Shown here in pieces: positions 33,377 to 42,427 of a DNA stretch of 64,000 nucleotides. Positions within the stretch are counted from its first letter, which is position 1. Every line of letters begins with the position of its first letter. Below the pieces are notes generated by a model. It did no database searches and was not told the origin of the DNA. It saw nothing but the letters and a program-made list of their open reading frames with translations. The position numbers and the translations under genes were made by a program. Source of the DNA: JABFRJ01 sp031374735 (GTDB lineage Bacteria > Pseudomonadota > Alphaproteobacteria > Rhizobiales > Hyphomicrobiaceae); NCBI GenBank assembly GCA_031374735.1, contig JANMGQ010000010.1:112544-176543 (forward strand), read 5' to 3'.

Positions 33377-34276
33377 ATGCAGACAAGCGCAGGCTTGCAT
33401 CTCCTGAATACGGCCGAAGCTGCCGACTACCTGCGCATTAAAGAGCGCAAGCTCTATGAGTTGGTGGCGGAGCAGGCGATCCCGTGCACCAAGGTCACGG
33501 GGAAGTGGCTGTTTCCGCGTGCCGATCTGGACCGCTGGCTGCTGGCCGGCATGGCGCGGCCCTACGGTGTGACACCGGCCGAACCACCGCCGATCGTCGG
33601 CGGCAGTCATGATCCGCTGCTGCAGTGGGCGCTGGTCGAGAGCCGCTCTGGCCTCGCTATCCTGCCGGAGGGCAGCGAGAGCGGATATCGGCGCTTCCTG
33701 AAGGGCGAGGTGATTGCCGCCGCCATCCACTTCCACGATCTCGATGACCTCGAAAAAGACGCCAATATCGAACTCGTCTCGAAGGAGCCGACCCTCTACG
33801 ATGCCGTGCTCGTGCATTTCTGCGCGCGCGATCAAGGGCTGCTGGTGGCGAGGGGCAATCCTCTCGGACTTGGCGCCATCAAAGACCTCAAAGCCAAAAA
33901 GGCGCGTATGGCCGTTCGTCCGGAAGGCGCCGGCGCGCAGCAACTGCTGCTGGCCTTGCTGAAACGCGATGACCTCACGCTGCGGGATCTTGGTTCGTCC
34001 TTGCTGGCGCCGACCGGCCCCGACATCGCGCAAGCCATCCGCGCGGGCCATGCCGACGCCGGCATTGCCACACGCGCGGTTGCGACCGCGGCAGGCCTCG
34101 ACTTCCTACCGCTTGTCATCGAGCGCTTCGATATCCTCGTGCGCCAGCGCGACAGCTACCGGCCGCCGCTGCAAACATTTCTCAGCACCATCGCCAAACC
34201 TGCATTCGCCGCGCGCGCCGTTGAACTCGGCGGCCTCGACGCGTCGAAAGCTGGGCAGATCAGGTGGGCGCCGTAG
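33377..34276 (+). CDS. helix-turn-helix regulator with periplasmic-binding-protein-like domain
   Basis: A 299-residue one-component regulator. Residues 7-58 form an excisionase/MerR-like winged helix (LLNTAEAADYLRIKERKLYELV, VTGKWLFPRADLDRWL). About 75-290 is a PBP-like domain (PF12727 type) with ILPEGSESGYRRFL and GPDIAQAIRAGHADAGIATRAVA. Divergent from tupBCA, it is very likely the oxyanion-responsive regulator of that operon. The transporter and regulator share a ligand class, but the metal (W or Mo) is not determinable here. Confidence 0.88.
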   Translation: MQTSAGLHLLNTAEAADYLRIKERKLYELVAEQAIPCTKVTGKWLFPRADLDRWLLAGMARPYGVTPAEPPPIVGGSHDPLLQWALVESRSGLAILPEGSESGYRRFLKGEVIAAAIHFHDLDDLEKDANIELVSKEPTLYDAVLVHFCARDQGLLVARGNPLGLGAIKDLKAKKARMAVRPEGAGAQQLLLALLKRDDLTLRDLGSSLLAPTGPDIAQAIRAGHADAGIATRAVATAAGLDFLPLVIERFDILVRQRDSYRPPLQTFLSTIAKPAFAARAVELGGLDASKAGQIRWAP

Positions 34277-34388
34277 TTGAACGCGATCCGAGCCATGGCA
34301 CCTCGCTCGATGACCAAGGTACACGCGCAAAGCTCACTGAGTTCCCGCCTATACCGTTTCCCGTCGGTTCACACACTTAATCGGACGA

Positions 34389-34766
34389 TCAGCGTGATCG
34401 TCGTGGAGCGCTGGTTTGTTGGCCTATTGGCTTCTGACGCCTTCCCTTGATGTCGACCGGACTCTCGATGCTCAGATTGCTTCGAAACGCCGCCAGTAAA
34501 GGGTTGTCCGTACCGTCCAGGGACATGCAGTAAAGGTCCATGGTGGCGTCCCCGCGGGCGTTGAGCCGCCGATAGGCGAGATGCGGCACATGCAGGTTCG
34601 TCAGCGACGCCGGCACCAGACAGATGCCGTCGCCGCTTGCGACCATAGCAGCCGCTATGATCACATCCTCGCTGTCGAAGGCGATCTGCGGCTCGATGCC
34701 GATGCGCCGCGGGTCGGACAAGCGGCGACCGTCGTGATTGATGCCAATGCGATCAGCCTCTTCGAC
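34389..34766 (-). pseudogene. LysR-family regulator remnant (effector-domain C-terminal part)
   Basis: About 124 codons encode a recognisable C-terminal half of a LysR effector domain (IEPQIAFDSEDVIIAAAMVASGDGICLVPAS, then LAYRRL). The DNA-binding domain and first half of the effector domain are missing: upstream the same frame turns into Arg/Pro-rich noise. There is no start codon with a credible N-terminus, so it is a degraded gene. Confidence 0.65.
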
Positions 34767-34957
34767 TCGACGAGCGAGGCGAGGTTGACCTGAGGGCGAC
34801 CTCACGGGGGACCGCTGACGACCAGATAAGACTGTCAAGAGCACAGTCGCGAGCAAGTGGGCTCCCGCTTCACGCCGCTTTGTCCACACCTCTGCAACCG
34901 CCCCCCGCCCCGAATCAGATATGGCCCAAGCGAGACTTAAGGTTCGGGCGGGGCGGC

Positions 34958-35740
34958 ATGTCGGCAAGACGATCGAGGCTCGGGACGCTCGGCGCAGTGT
35001 TGTCAGCGCTGGTGCTGGGCGCGTGCACGCACGAAGGCTTTGGCACCCAAGCCTTGCACTACGCCACCTTCTCGGTTCCGGCGCCCAAGGGCGCAACCGT
35101 CTACGTCTGTCACGCCTACGGCTGCCAGATGCGCACCAAGTTCACCTTCACCGAGGCCGATCTCGCCGAGTTGAAAGTGCTGATCGACAAGACCCGCGGC
35201 ACAGAGCCCGACAGCCCCGAGCAGGAGCGTCGCGCGGTCGCCTATGCCATCGGTTGGATGGAAACGCGCGTTGGCAATGTCATCGGCACCAAGGATGATC
35301 GGCCGGGTATGGACTTTGCGGCCTCCGGCGATCCGACCCAACAGGACTGCGTCGACGAAGCGACCAACACCACGAGTTATCTAAATGTGCTCGCCGGTGC
35401 CGGGCTTGTTCGCCATCATGAGGTCGGCGTACCGTTCGCCAAGGAGAACTATCTGCGCGGTGTCGCCGGCTGGACGCATTGGACGGCCGTGCTGATCGAG
35501 AAGCCGTTCTCAGGCATCGCCACGAAAGCCGCAGCGCCGCAGAAGGGCGCGACACTGACACCAGCGTCGCTGAAGGCGATGCCAACATCCAGTCCTGCGT
35601 GGCTCGTGCCGCCGGAGAAGGGTGGCCAAAAATGGGCAGTCGACAGCTGGATCTACGCCAACGGCGAAAACCCCGCGATCGTCAGAGCCGAGGACTGGTA
35701 CATCTCCGACCTCGACAGCCTGCCGGCACCGAAGAAATGA
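34958..35740 (+). CDS. hypothetical lipoprotein
   Basis: A 260-residue predicted lipoprotein: signal peptide SRLGTLGAVLSALVLGAC with the lipobox Cys at about residue 22. The mature part is a globular domain with CHAYGCQMRTKFTFTEADLAELK, a QQDCVDEATNTTSYLNVL stretch and GVAGWTHWTAVLIEKP, all lacking an assigned catalytic function. The conserved-looking Cys residues and Asn/Thr region suggest an enzyme-like fold, but I do not recognise it beyond alphaproteobacterial hypotheticals. ATG 34958 begins the signal peptide. Confidence 0.75.
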   Translation: MSARRSRLGTLGAVLSALVLGACTHEGFGTQALHYATFSVPAPKGATVYVCHAYGCQMRTKFTFTEADLAELKVLIDKTRGTEPDSPEQERRAVAYAIGWMETRVGNVIGTKDDRPGMDFAASGDPTQQDCVDEATNTTSYLNVLAGAGLVRHHEVGVPFAKENYLRGVAGWTHWTAVLIEKPFSGIATKAAAPQKGATLTPASLKAMPTSSPAWLVPPEKGGQKWAVDSWIYANGENPAIVRAEDWYISDLDSLPAPKK

Positions 35741-35825
35741 ACGCCAAGCGCACCACAGCTGAGTCTTAGCCTATTGCCACCCTGCTCTCGAGGCGGCAAA
35801 GTGCGTGACTGTGAGCAGCTGTGCC

Positions 35826-36050
35826 ATGTCCGCCGTCGACACAATCTGCGCCAAACTGAAATCTGCCCCTCCGGCGATGGTCGCCGAAGTGTTGGATTTA
35901 GTGGAATTCTTGGAAGCGCGCGCCAAGGCGACCGCGCTCCCGGCAATGCCGGGTACGGGGTGGGACGCCCACTTCGGCCGTCTGAAAGATCAGCCGATTG
36001 CGGACGATCCTGCCGAGGCCCAGCGGAAATTGCGCGATGAATGGGCTTAA
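35826..36050 (+). CDS. antitoxin-like protein (DUF2281 type)
   Basis: A 74-residue acidic protein. The helix MVAEVLDLVEFLEARAK and the Trp-containing WDAHFGRLKDQPIADDPAEAQRKLRDEW tail are typical of DUF2281 antitoxins found before PIN toxins. It overlaps the toxin gene by 14 bases, a coupling common in VapBC modules. A GTG at 35805 would add seven residues. Since the toxin is truncated, its role may now be vestigial. Confidence 0.75.
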   Translation: MSAVDTICAKLKSAPPAMVAEVLDLVEFLEARAKATALPAMPGTGWDAHFGRLKDQPIADDPAEAQRKLRDEWA

Positions 36051-36402
36051 GTTCCTGCTCGACACGAACGTCGTCATCGGCATCCTGGACGGTCGACAGC
36101 CTGCACTCGACTTGGTGCAACAAAACGGCGCTCGACTGAACGAGTGCGCGGTCAGTCAAATCACGCGCATGGAGCTTTTGAGCTTTCCAGCGATAAGCGC
36201 ACCGCAGGAGGCCGCCTTCAGACAATTCCTCTCCAGCGTGACCGTCCTGCTTATCGAGCAAGCCGCAGAGGACGCTTCGGTTTCGATGCGGAAGGCCCGT
36301 AAACTCAAGCTACCCGACGCGATCATCGGTGGAACAGCGAAAGCGTAAAACTTGACACTTCTGACACTCGACCAAAAACTTGCCGCAGCGATGCAGATTT
36401 GA
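36037..36402 (+). pseudogene. vapC: VapC-like PIN toxin truncated by an in-frame stop
   Basis: The frame starts MNGLKFLLDTNVVIGILDG with the first PIN acidic residue (LLDTN) and continues to LPDAIIGGTAKA, where a TAA at 36346-36348 ends it at 103 residues. Beyond the stop, the same frame continues NLTLLTLDQKLAAAMQI to the TGA at 36402, which is exactly the expected PIN C-terminus (the TLD motif with the last acidic residue). The family usually has an aromatic or Ala codon at the stop position. The shortened protein lacks the last active-site Asp and is probably inactive. Confidence 0.75.
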
Positions 36403-36444
36403 TTGTATCGACAGTGGGCGCACACCAGCGCGGGGGATAGCCCA

Positions 36445-37917
36445 TTGAACAATCTACTCGATGCGCTTGCCTCCCTGTGGACCGGCACCGTCGCCGTGCC
36501 CGCATGGTTTGCGGTCATCGCCGGCACGCTGGCCGCGGTCGGCATTCTTGACAGGCTGTTGATCCCGAGCGTCCGCTGGGCTCTGAAACGGCGAGCCAAC
36601 AAGGCCATCGAGGAACTCAACACGCGCCTGAGCCTGCGCATCCAACCCTTCAAGATGACCAAGCGCAAAGCGCTGATCGACCAGTTGCGTTTTGATCCCG
36701 ACGTGGTGGCAGCCGTCGAGGCGTACGCCAAGGAGCAAGGCATCCCGCGCGAGGCCGCCATGGATCGCGCGCGGCGCTATGCCAACGAGATCGTGCCATC
36801 CTTCAGTGCGGCGCTGTATTTCCGGGTCGGCACCAAGCTCGCTCGTATGGTCTCGCAGTCGCTGTATCGCGTGCGGCTTGGCTATGCCAATCCGTCAGCA
36901 CTCATGTCGATCGACCCGAACGCCTCGGTCGTGTTCGTCATCAATCATCGCTCCAACGTCGACTATATCGTGGTGACCTACATGGCGTCTGGGTCGGCCG
37001 CGTTGAGCTACGCTGTCGGCGAGTGGGCGCAGATCTGGCCGCTGTCGTCGCTGATCCGCTCGATGGGCGCCTACTTCATCCGGCGCAATTCAAAGGACCT
37101 GCTCTACCGGCGTATCGTTGCGCGCTACGTCGCCATGGCGACCAATGCGGGCGTGGTGCAGGCCGTGTTTCCCGAAGGCGGGCTCTCGCGCGATGGCACG
37201 CTGCGTCCACCCAAGCTCGGACTGCTCGCCTACATGGTGCAGAGTTTCGATCCCAAGGGATCGCGCGATATCATCTTTGTACCCGTTGGTCTCAACTATG
37301 ACCGCGTGCTCGAGGATCGCAATTTGACGGCGGCGGCAAACCTCAAGCCGGGCGAGGAGCCACGTTTCAAATTCAATCCGATGGTGTTCGTGCGCTATCT
37401 CGCGAAAATGCTCGGCCGCAAATTGACAGGGCGTTGGTACAAGAACGGCTATGCCTGTGTGAGCTTCGGCGAGCCCATTTCCATGCGTGGCTATTTGTCG
37501 GCGCGCGATCTCGATCTGCGCCCGCTGTCCGATGACGCACGCCATCGTGCCATCGAAGGCTTGGGGCAGCATCTGATTGAGGCCATCGGGCGCTCGATTC
37601 CGGCGCTTCCCGTGCCCATGGTCGCAACCGCACTGCTTGACGCGGGTTCGTCCGGGTTAACCCTGTTCGAGTTGAAGGGACGCGTGCACAGCCTCATCTC
37701 GTGGCTCGAAGCGCACGGCCATTATGTGCACATCCCGCGCGATGATCGCGACTACGCCATCGACTCCGGCCTGCGCATTCTCAAGATGCGTCACCTGGTG
37801 ACGGAACAAGATGGTGTCTTGACTGCAAGCACCGCCGATACGGTCATTCTGCGCTACTATGCCAACTCCATCGCGCACCTCTTGCCGGCCGAAATGGCCA
37901 CGGCGCGCGCCGCTTGA
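36445..37917 (+). CDS. PlsB-like glycerol-3-phosphate / lysophospholipid acyltransferase
   Basis: A 490-residue acyltransferase. One N-terminal hydrophobic helix (WFAVIAGTLAAVGILDRLLI) is followed by the catalytic NHRSNVDY (the HX4D box) and FPEGGLSRDG (substrate-binding block III). The size and the C-terminal regulatory-like region resemble PlsB-type enzymes rather than short PlsC. It probably acylates glycerol-3-phosphate or a lysolipid at the membrane. TTG 36445 has GGGGGAT upstream; TTG 36403 is an alternative. A crotonase gene follows 7 bases later. Confidence 0.85.
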   Translation: MNNLLDALASLWTGTVAVPAWFAVIAGTLAAVGILDRLLIPSVRWALKRRANKAIEELNTRLSLRIQPFKMTKRKALIDQLRFDPDVVAAVEAYAKEQGIPREAAMDRARRYANEIVPSFSAALYFRVGTKLARMVSQSLYRVRLGYANPSALMSIDPNASVVFVINHRSNVDYIVVTYMASGSAALSYAVGEWAQIWPLSSLIRSMGAYFIRRNSKDLLYRRIVARYVAMATNAGVVQAVFPEGGLSRDGTLRPPKLGLLAYMVQSFDPKGSRDIIFVPVGLNYDRVLEDRNLTAAANLKPGEEPRFKFNPMVFVRYLAKMLGRKLTGRWYKNGYACVSFGEPISMRGYLSARDLDLRPLSDDARHRAIEGLGQHLIEAIGRSIPALPVPMVATALLDAGSSGLTLFELKGRVHSLISWLEAHGHYVHIPRDDRDYAIDSGLRILKMRHLVTEQDGVLTASTADTVILRYYANSIAHLLPAEMATARAA

Positions 37918-37924
37918 GGCAACC

Positions 37925-38701
37925 ATGTCTGCATCCAATACCGCACCGGGCGACATACCGGTGCTGACGTTTCCGCAGCCTCACATCGCGGAGCTGCGCC
38001 TGCGCCGCGGCGAGCGCTCCAACCGGTTGGAGCCGCGCGATCTCGCAGCGATCCTCGCGCACATGGAGGTGATCGAGGCACGCCCGGATGTGCATGTTCT
38101 GCTCATCTCGGCCGAAGGGCGCACTTTCTGCGCTGGGTTTGATCTTGGCGCGTTGGCAGCAGCAGGCGGCACCACAGAGCGCGGACGTCACGGTGGCGAA
38201 CGCGACTTTGAACGTGCGGCCAACGCCATCGCCAACGCGCGGCCTGTAACGATTGCCATCATCGAGGGACCTGTGGTCGGCGGCGGCACCGACATTGCGC
38301 TCGCGTGCGATCTGCGCATCGGGACGGCGCGCACAAAGATGCAGATGCCGGCGGCAAAAATCGGCGTCCCGTTGTATGCCAGCGCGCTGCAGCGCTATGT
38401 ATCGCATCTCGGCCTCGATGTGGCGAAACGGCTGGTGTTTCTGAGCGAGACCATCGACGCCGCCGAGATGCTGCACATCGGCATGCTGACGGAACTGCGC
38501 GACGACGCTGACGCACACGCGCGCGCGCTTGCAACCGAACTTGCAGCGCTCCCGCCACGGCCGCTGGCCGCCATGAAGGCAGCGCTGAACGCGGCGTCTA
38601 TCGGCCTGGGTAACACGCCAGACGTACGCGCCAAGTTGGACGCCGCCTATGACCCCGATGAGATCGCGCGCCGCGTCGCGGCCATGCGCGCCAAGCGGTG
38701 A
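37925..38701 (+). CDS. enoyl-CoA hydratase/isomerase family protein, atypical active site
   Basis: A 258-residue crotonase-fold protein. The oxyanion-hole segments TFCAGFDLGAL and GPVVGGGTDIALACDLRIG are intact. The two glutamates of classical hydratases are replaced: the GGGCE position reads GGGTD and the P-E of the second motif reads MPAAKIG. A classical enoyl-CoA hydratase reaction is therefore unlikely; isomerase, thioesterase or another crotonase chemistry is possible. It follows the acyltransferase gene by 7 bases, so both are probably co-transcribed. Confidence 0.85.
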   Translation: MSASNTAPGDIPVLTFPQPHIAELRLRRGERSNRLEPRDLAAILAHMEVIEARPDVHVLLISAEGRTFCAGFDLGALAAAGGTTERGRHGGERDFERAANAIANARPVTIAIIEGPVVGGGTDIALACDLRIGTARTKMQMPAAKIGVPLYASALQRYVSHLGLDVAKRLVFLSETIDAAEMLHIGMLTELRDDADAHARALATELAALPPRPLAAMKAALNAASIGLGNTPDVRAKLDAAYDPDEIARRVAAMRAKR

Positions 38702-38714
38702 TCGACGAGGGCGC

Positions 38715-39230
38715 CTACTTGGCACCGCGCCGTTTACCTGCATCTCGGGCGCTGCCCAGATGACGGAGCGGCAGGCGCGTTGTCTCCTTCAGCCGCTCCA
38801 GCACGATCGACGAGCGCACACGGGCGACACTGCCGTGGGGCAGCAGCACGTCGTTCAAGATGCGCGCGAGGGCCGCGAGGTCCGTGACGCGCATCTTGAC
38901 GAGATAGTCCGCTTCGCCCGTGAGCGAGTAGGCCTCCTGCACCTCGTCGAGCGTGTCGATCAGTGTCTGAAAGCGCCTTGAGTTCTGCGGCGAGTGGGTG
39001 TTGAGCGTCACCTGGACGAAGGCGGTGACGCCAAGGCCGAGGGCTGTCGGGGACAATAGCGCACTGTAGTGATCAATCGTGCCGGCAGCCTCGAGCGCGG
39101 CGCGCCGCCGCGAACACTGCGAAGCGGACAACCCGACCTTGTCGGCCAGCGAATCGTTGGTCAATCGGCCGTCCGCCTGCAATGCGGCGAGCAGCGCGAT
39201 GTCAAAGCGATCTAAGCTCGAAGTGTGCAT
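38715..39230 (-). CDS. Lrp/AsnC family transcriptional regulator
   Basis: A 171-residue regulator. The N-terminal HTH reads LDRFDIALLAALQADGRLTNDSLADKVGLSASQCSRRRAALEAAG, and the C-terminal RAM domain has VTAFVQVTL and YSLTGEADYLVKMRVTDLAALARIL, where an effector amino acid binds. It is divergent from hppD with 118 bases between the starts; control of tyrosine/phenylalanine catabolism is the natural inference. Confidence 0.92.
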   Translation of the reverse strand: MHTSSLDRFDIALLAALQADGRLTNDSLADKVGLSASQCSRRRAALEAAGTIDHYSALLSPTALGLGVTAFVQVTLNTHSPQNSRRFQTLIDTLDEVQEAYSLTGEADYLVKMRVTDLAALARILNDVLLPHGSVARVRSSIVLERLKETTRLPLRHLGSARDAGKRRGAK

Positions 39231-39348
39231 AGAGAGCTTCTAACATGCATGAAATGCGCATCGCAATTGTTCATTGTTCCCTTGAATGCACGCCACCTGC
39301 ACGTGGCCTGCGCTAGTCTGCTCCGAGACCAACACGGAGCGCGTGACC

Positions 39349-40455
39349 ATGGGCCCCTTCCCGCATCAAACGCCGCCGCCTGTCATCAGCGCGGCCAATC
39401 CGGCAGGCACGGATGGCTTCGAGTTCGTTGAGTTCGCGCATCCCGAGCCGATGGTGCTGGAGCGCCTGTTCCAGCAGATGGGCTATGTCGCCGTCGCGCA
39501 GCACAAGACCAAGAACATCACGCTCTATCGCCAGGGCACGATCAATTACGTGCTCAACCGCGAGCCGCGTTCGCATGCGGCACGGTTTGTTGCCGAACAT
39601 GGGCCCTGCGCGCCGGCCATGGCGTGGCGGGTCGTCGATGGGCAAGCGGCATTGAAGCGGGCACTTGCGTGCGGGGCCACCGAATACAAAGGCGCCGATA
39701 AATCGCTCGATGTGCCGGCCGTGATCGGCATTGGCGGGTCACTGCTGTATTTTGTCGACACATACGGCGCGAAAGGTTCACCGTACGAGCAGGAGTTCCG
39801 GTGGCTCGGCGCTGTAGACCCAGCGCCTTTTGGCGTCGGATTTCACTATATCGACCATCTCACGCACAACGTCATTCGCGGCAATATGGACACGTGGTAT
39901 CGCTTCTATCACGAGACTTTCAATTTTCGCGAAATCCGCTTCTTCAACATCGAGGGCAAGTTGACTGGCTTGCACAGCCGCGCGCTGACAAGCCCCTGCG
40001 GCAAGATCCGCATTCCCATCAACGAGAGCGCCGACGACAAGAGTCAGATCGAAGAGTATCTGCGCCAGTACAAGGGCGAGGGCATCCAGCACATCGCCGT
40101 TGGCGCGCATGACATTTACGCAGCGACGGACGCCATTGCCGAGCGCGGCCTCGCCTTCATGCCGGGGCCGCCTGCTGCCTACTATGACAAGTCGCTCGCG
40201 CGCGTGCCGGGCCACACCGAGCCGATCGCGCACATGAAGAAAAACGGCATTCTCATCGACGGCGAGGGCGTTGTGGATGGTCAGCATACGAAGGTGCTGC
40301 TGCAGATCTTCTCGAAAACCGTGATCGGCCCGATCTTTTTCGAGTTCATCCAACGCAAAGGCGACGACGGCTTTGGCGAAGGAAACTTCCGCGCCTTGTT
40401 CGAGAGCATCGAGGAAGATCAGATCCGCCGCGGTGTCCTCGACGCGCGCCCGTGA
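39349..40455 (+). CDS. hppD: 4-hydroxyphenylpyruvate dioxygenase
   Basis: A 368-residue non-haem Fe(II) dioxygenase that converts 4-hydroxyphenylpyruvate to homogentisate in tyrosine breakdown. The iron ligands are H170 (YIDHLTHNV), H248 (GIQHIAVG) and E332 (FFEFIQRKGD). Length and C-terminal motif GNFRALFESIEEDQIRRG are standard. ATG 39349 begins the family N-terminus. Divergent Lrp-type gene upstream. The remaining homogentisate pathway genes are not in the window. Confidence 0.96.
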   Translation: MGPFPHQTPPPVISAANPAGTDGFEFVEFAHPEPMVLERLFQQMGYVAVAQHKTKNITLYRQGTINYVLNREPRSHAARFVAEHGPCAPAMAWRVVDGQAALKRALACGATEYKGADKSLDVPAVIGIGGSLLYFVDTYGAKGSPYEQEFRWLGAVDPAPFGVGFHYIDHLTHNVIRGNMDTWYRFYHETFNFREIRFFNIEGKLTGLHSRALTSPCGKIRIPINESADDKSQIEEYLRQYKGEGIQHIAVGAHDIYAATDAIAERGLAFMPGPPAAYYDKSLARVPGHTEPIAHMKKNGILIDGEGVVDGQHTKVLLQIFSKTVIGPIFFEFIQRKGDDGFGEGNFRALFESIEEDQIRRGVLDARP

Positions 40456-40485
40456 CGAGGCGCGTGAGGAGACCCGCGGCCTCCG

Positions 40486-42297
40486 TCAGGTCGGCTGCGG
40501 GTTGGGGCGCTGCCAATTCGGTCGCGGCGGGGCGACGCGCCAAGACTGAGTATCCTCGTCGGTGACAACCACAACGGCTCGGCTCGGTTCAATTGGGGCC
40601 TGAGGCTCAACAGATGGCAGCGGTGGCGACGACGGTCTCGACCGGTTGGTTGCCAGTGCCATGCGGCTTTGTGGAATGACGGCCGGTGGGGTTGCGGGCT
40701 CGGCTTCGGCAGGCGAGGCCGCCTTACGCGCGGAGAAGGTGCGCTGGACAGGCTTTGGCAGTGATTTCGCCTCGGACGGAGGCGCGACGATCGCTGCTGC
40801 AGGCGGTTCTTGTTCTGCAGCCGAAACGGTCGGCGTCACCGGAAAGCGCTGAGACGCGGCCTGCGCTGTCGACGACTCAGGCATCACTGAGATGGTGCGT
40901 CGTGTCGGCATGGGACGCCAGACGCGCGCCAGCGGAGCATTGAGATCAGCTGGCAACGCGGGCTGTGGGGAGGCCACATCGACGGCAGCCCGCTGAATGG
41001 ACTCCGATGGCGCGGATGGAGCGGCGACCGTCGCACGGTCTGTTACAAGAGTGGCTGTTCCAAGAGTGGCTGTGTCGATCGTCTGAGCTTCAACGCGCCG
41101 GTGCAGGCGTTTGCGCAAGGCAAGTGCCGGCCGCTCGACCATTTCCCAGGACAGGAATGCCAGTGGCAGCACAATGCCTGCGGTGAGGCCGATCAACGGC
41201 ACGACGTGCATGTTCGGTGCAAAGTGCAAGATCGCCTGCGCCACAGGGTAATGATAGAGATAAGCGGCATACGAATAGTCGTTGCCGTTGGTGAACGCGC
41301 GTAAGGGCCCGAACCGGAACGTTGCCAGCCAGATCGAGGCGTAACCGAGGAACAGCGCCATGGCCGGCACTGCAAAGCGCGTGTCTATGGCCATCCAGAA
41401 CAGCGCGCCAAGCGGCAGCAGCACTGCCGCATGCACGGGGATCCACTGTCGCGCTGCATAAGCGAGCACGCCGGTGCCAAAGAAGATCGTGAAGTAGTGC
41501 AGGACATGCAGCATCGAGCGCGGACCTTGCGCCGCCGAAATGCCCGAGGGCACGGCAAGTGCGAACATCAGCCAGGCGAAGGCTGCAATCATCGCCGCCT
41601 GACGCCACGCCTTCATATGCAACAGGACCAGCCCAACGAGCGCAAATAGGCCGTAGCACAGCGCCTCATACTTCAGCGTCCACACCGATGTATTGACCGC
41701 ACGCGGCACAATATTGTTCTGAAACAGTCCCGGCAGTTCGGCGGAACCAGTCCACAGCGACAGTGTCTTGACGATATAGGATGCGGTCCATTGATCGCGC
41801 AGATAGATGGCGGCCGGCAACTCGCTCAACAGCGGACCAAGCGCCATGGCGGTTAACAGCACACACACGGCGAGTGCTGGAAAAATGCGCAATGCGCGCG
41901 CCAGTGTGTAGTCGGCGACGCTGCGGCTCAAGAACAGGCTCTGTGCCACCAGAACGCCCGACAGAATGAAGAACACCTGCACACCGTGCTGGCCGAGCGT
42001 GTAGCCGGTCCACGCATAGAGCGGCTCCATGGACACCTTGCCCGTGGTCAGAAATACAGCGTGCGACACCAGCACCAGCAACGCCATAGCAAGCCGTAAT
42101 ACGCCGAAACTGTTCTTGTCCGGCGTCAGCATGTCGGCAAACCACGCCACCTGTCCGATCGGTGATCGAGTCGAGGTGGCCGATGCTACTATCTTGCTGC
42201 CGGCCGACGCCTTGCGTACGGCCCGGTCGCGAATGCGTCGCGCGTCGATGTCGAGTGCCGATTGCCCGCTCATGCGGGGCAGGCTGCGCGTGTTCAT
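40486..42297 (-). CDS. OafA/YrhL-like acyltransferase 3 with long cytoplasmic tail
   Basis: A 603-residue membrane acyltransferase. About ten hydrophobic helices span residues 60-405, with the acyltransferase-3 His in LVSHAVFL, the VQVFFILSGVLVAQS motif and an NTSVWTLKYE loop. Residues 410-603 are a Pro/Ala/Ser-rich, probably disordered tail, unusual for the family, where extensions are mostly SGNH domains. It would O-acylate surface polysaccharide or another glycan. The start ATG is 42297, the first Met of the N-terminal charged segment. Confidence 0.87.
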   Translation of the reverse strand: MNTRSLPRMSGQSALDIDARRIRDRAVRKASAGSKIVASATSTRSPIGQVAWFADMLTPDKNSFGVLRLAMALLVLVSHAVFLTTGKVSMEPLYAWTGYTLGQHGVQVFFILSGVLVAQSLFLSRSVADYTLARALRIFPALAVCVLLTAMALGPLLSELPAAIYLRDQWTASYIVKTLSLWTGSAELPGLFQNNIVPRAVNTSVWTLKYEALCYGLFALVGLVLLHMKAWRQAAMIAAFAWLMFALAVPSGISAAQGPRSMLHVLHYFTIFFGTGVLAYAARQWIPVHAAVLLPLGALFWMAIDTRFAVPAMALFLGYASIWLATFRFGPLRAFTNGNDYSYAAYLYHYPVAQAILHFAPNMHVVPLIGLTAGIVLPLAFLSWEMVERPALALRKRLHRRVEAQTIDTATLGTATLVTDRATVAAPSAPSESIQRAAVDVASPQPALPADLNAPLARVWRPMPTRRTISVMPESSTAQAASQRFPVTPTVSAAEQEPPAAAIVAPPSEAKSLPKPVQRTFSARKAASPAEAEPATPPAVIPQSRMALATNRSRPSSPPLPSVEPQAPIEPSRAVVVVTDEDTQSWRVAPPRPNWQRPNPQPT

Positions 42298-42427
42298 TGA
42301 CTACTCACTGCTCGCAGTTCCAGGTTGGGACACTGCAAGCAGGGGGCGTGCCAGACGGGTCTCGGCAGTATGGTTATTGTCGCATTGGTTAGCGCAGGCG
42401 GCGGTTCGAAAGGTCACGTCCGCCCGC

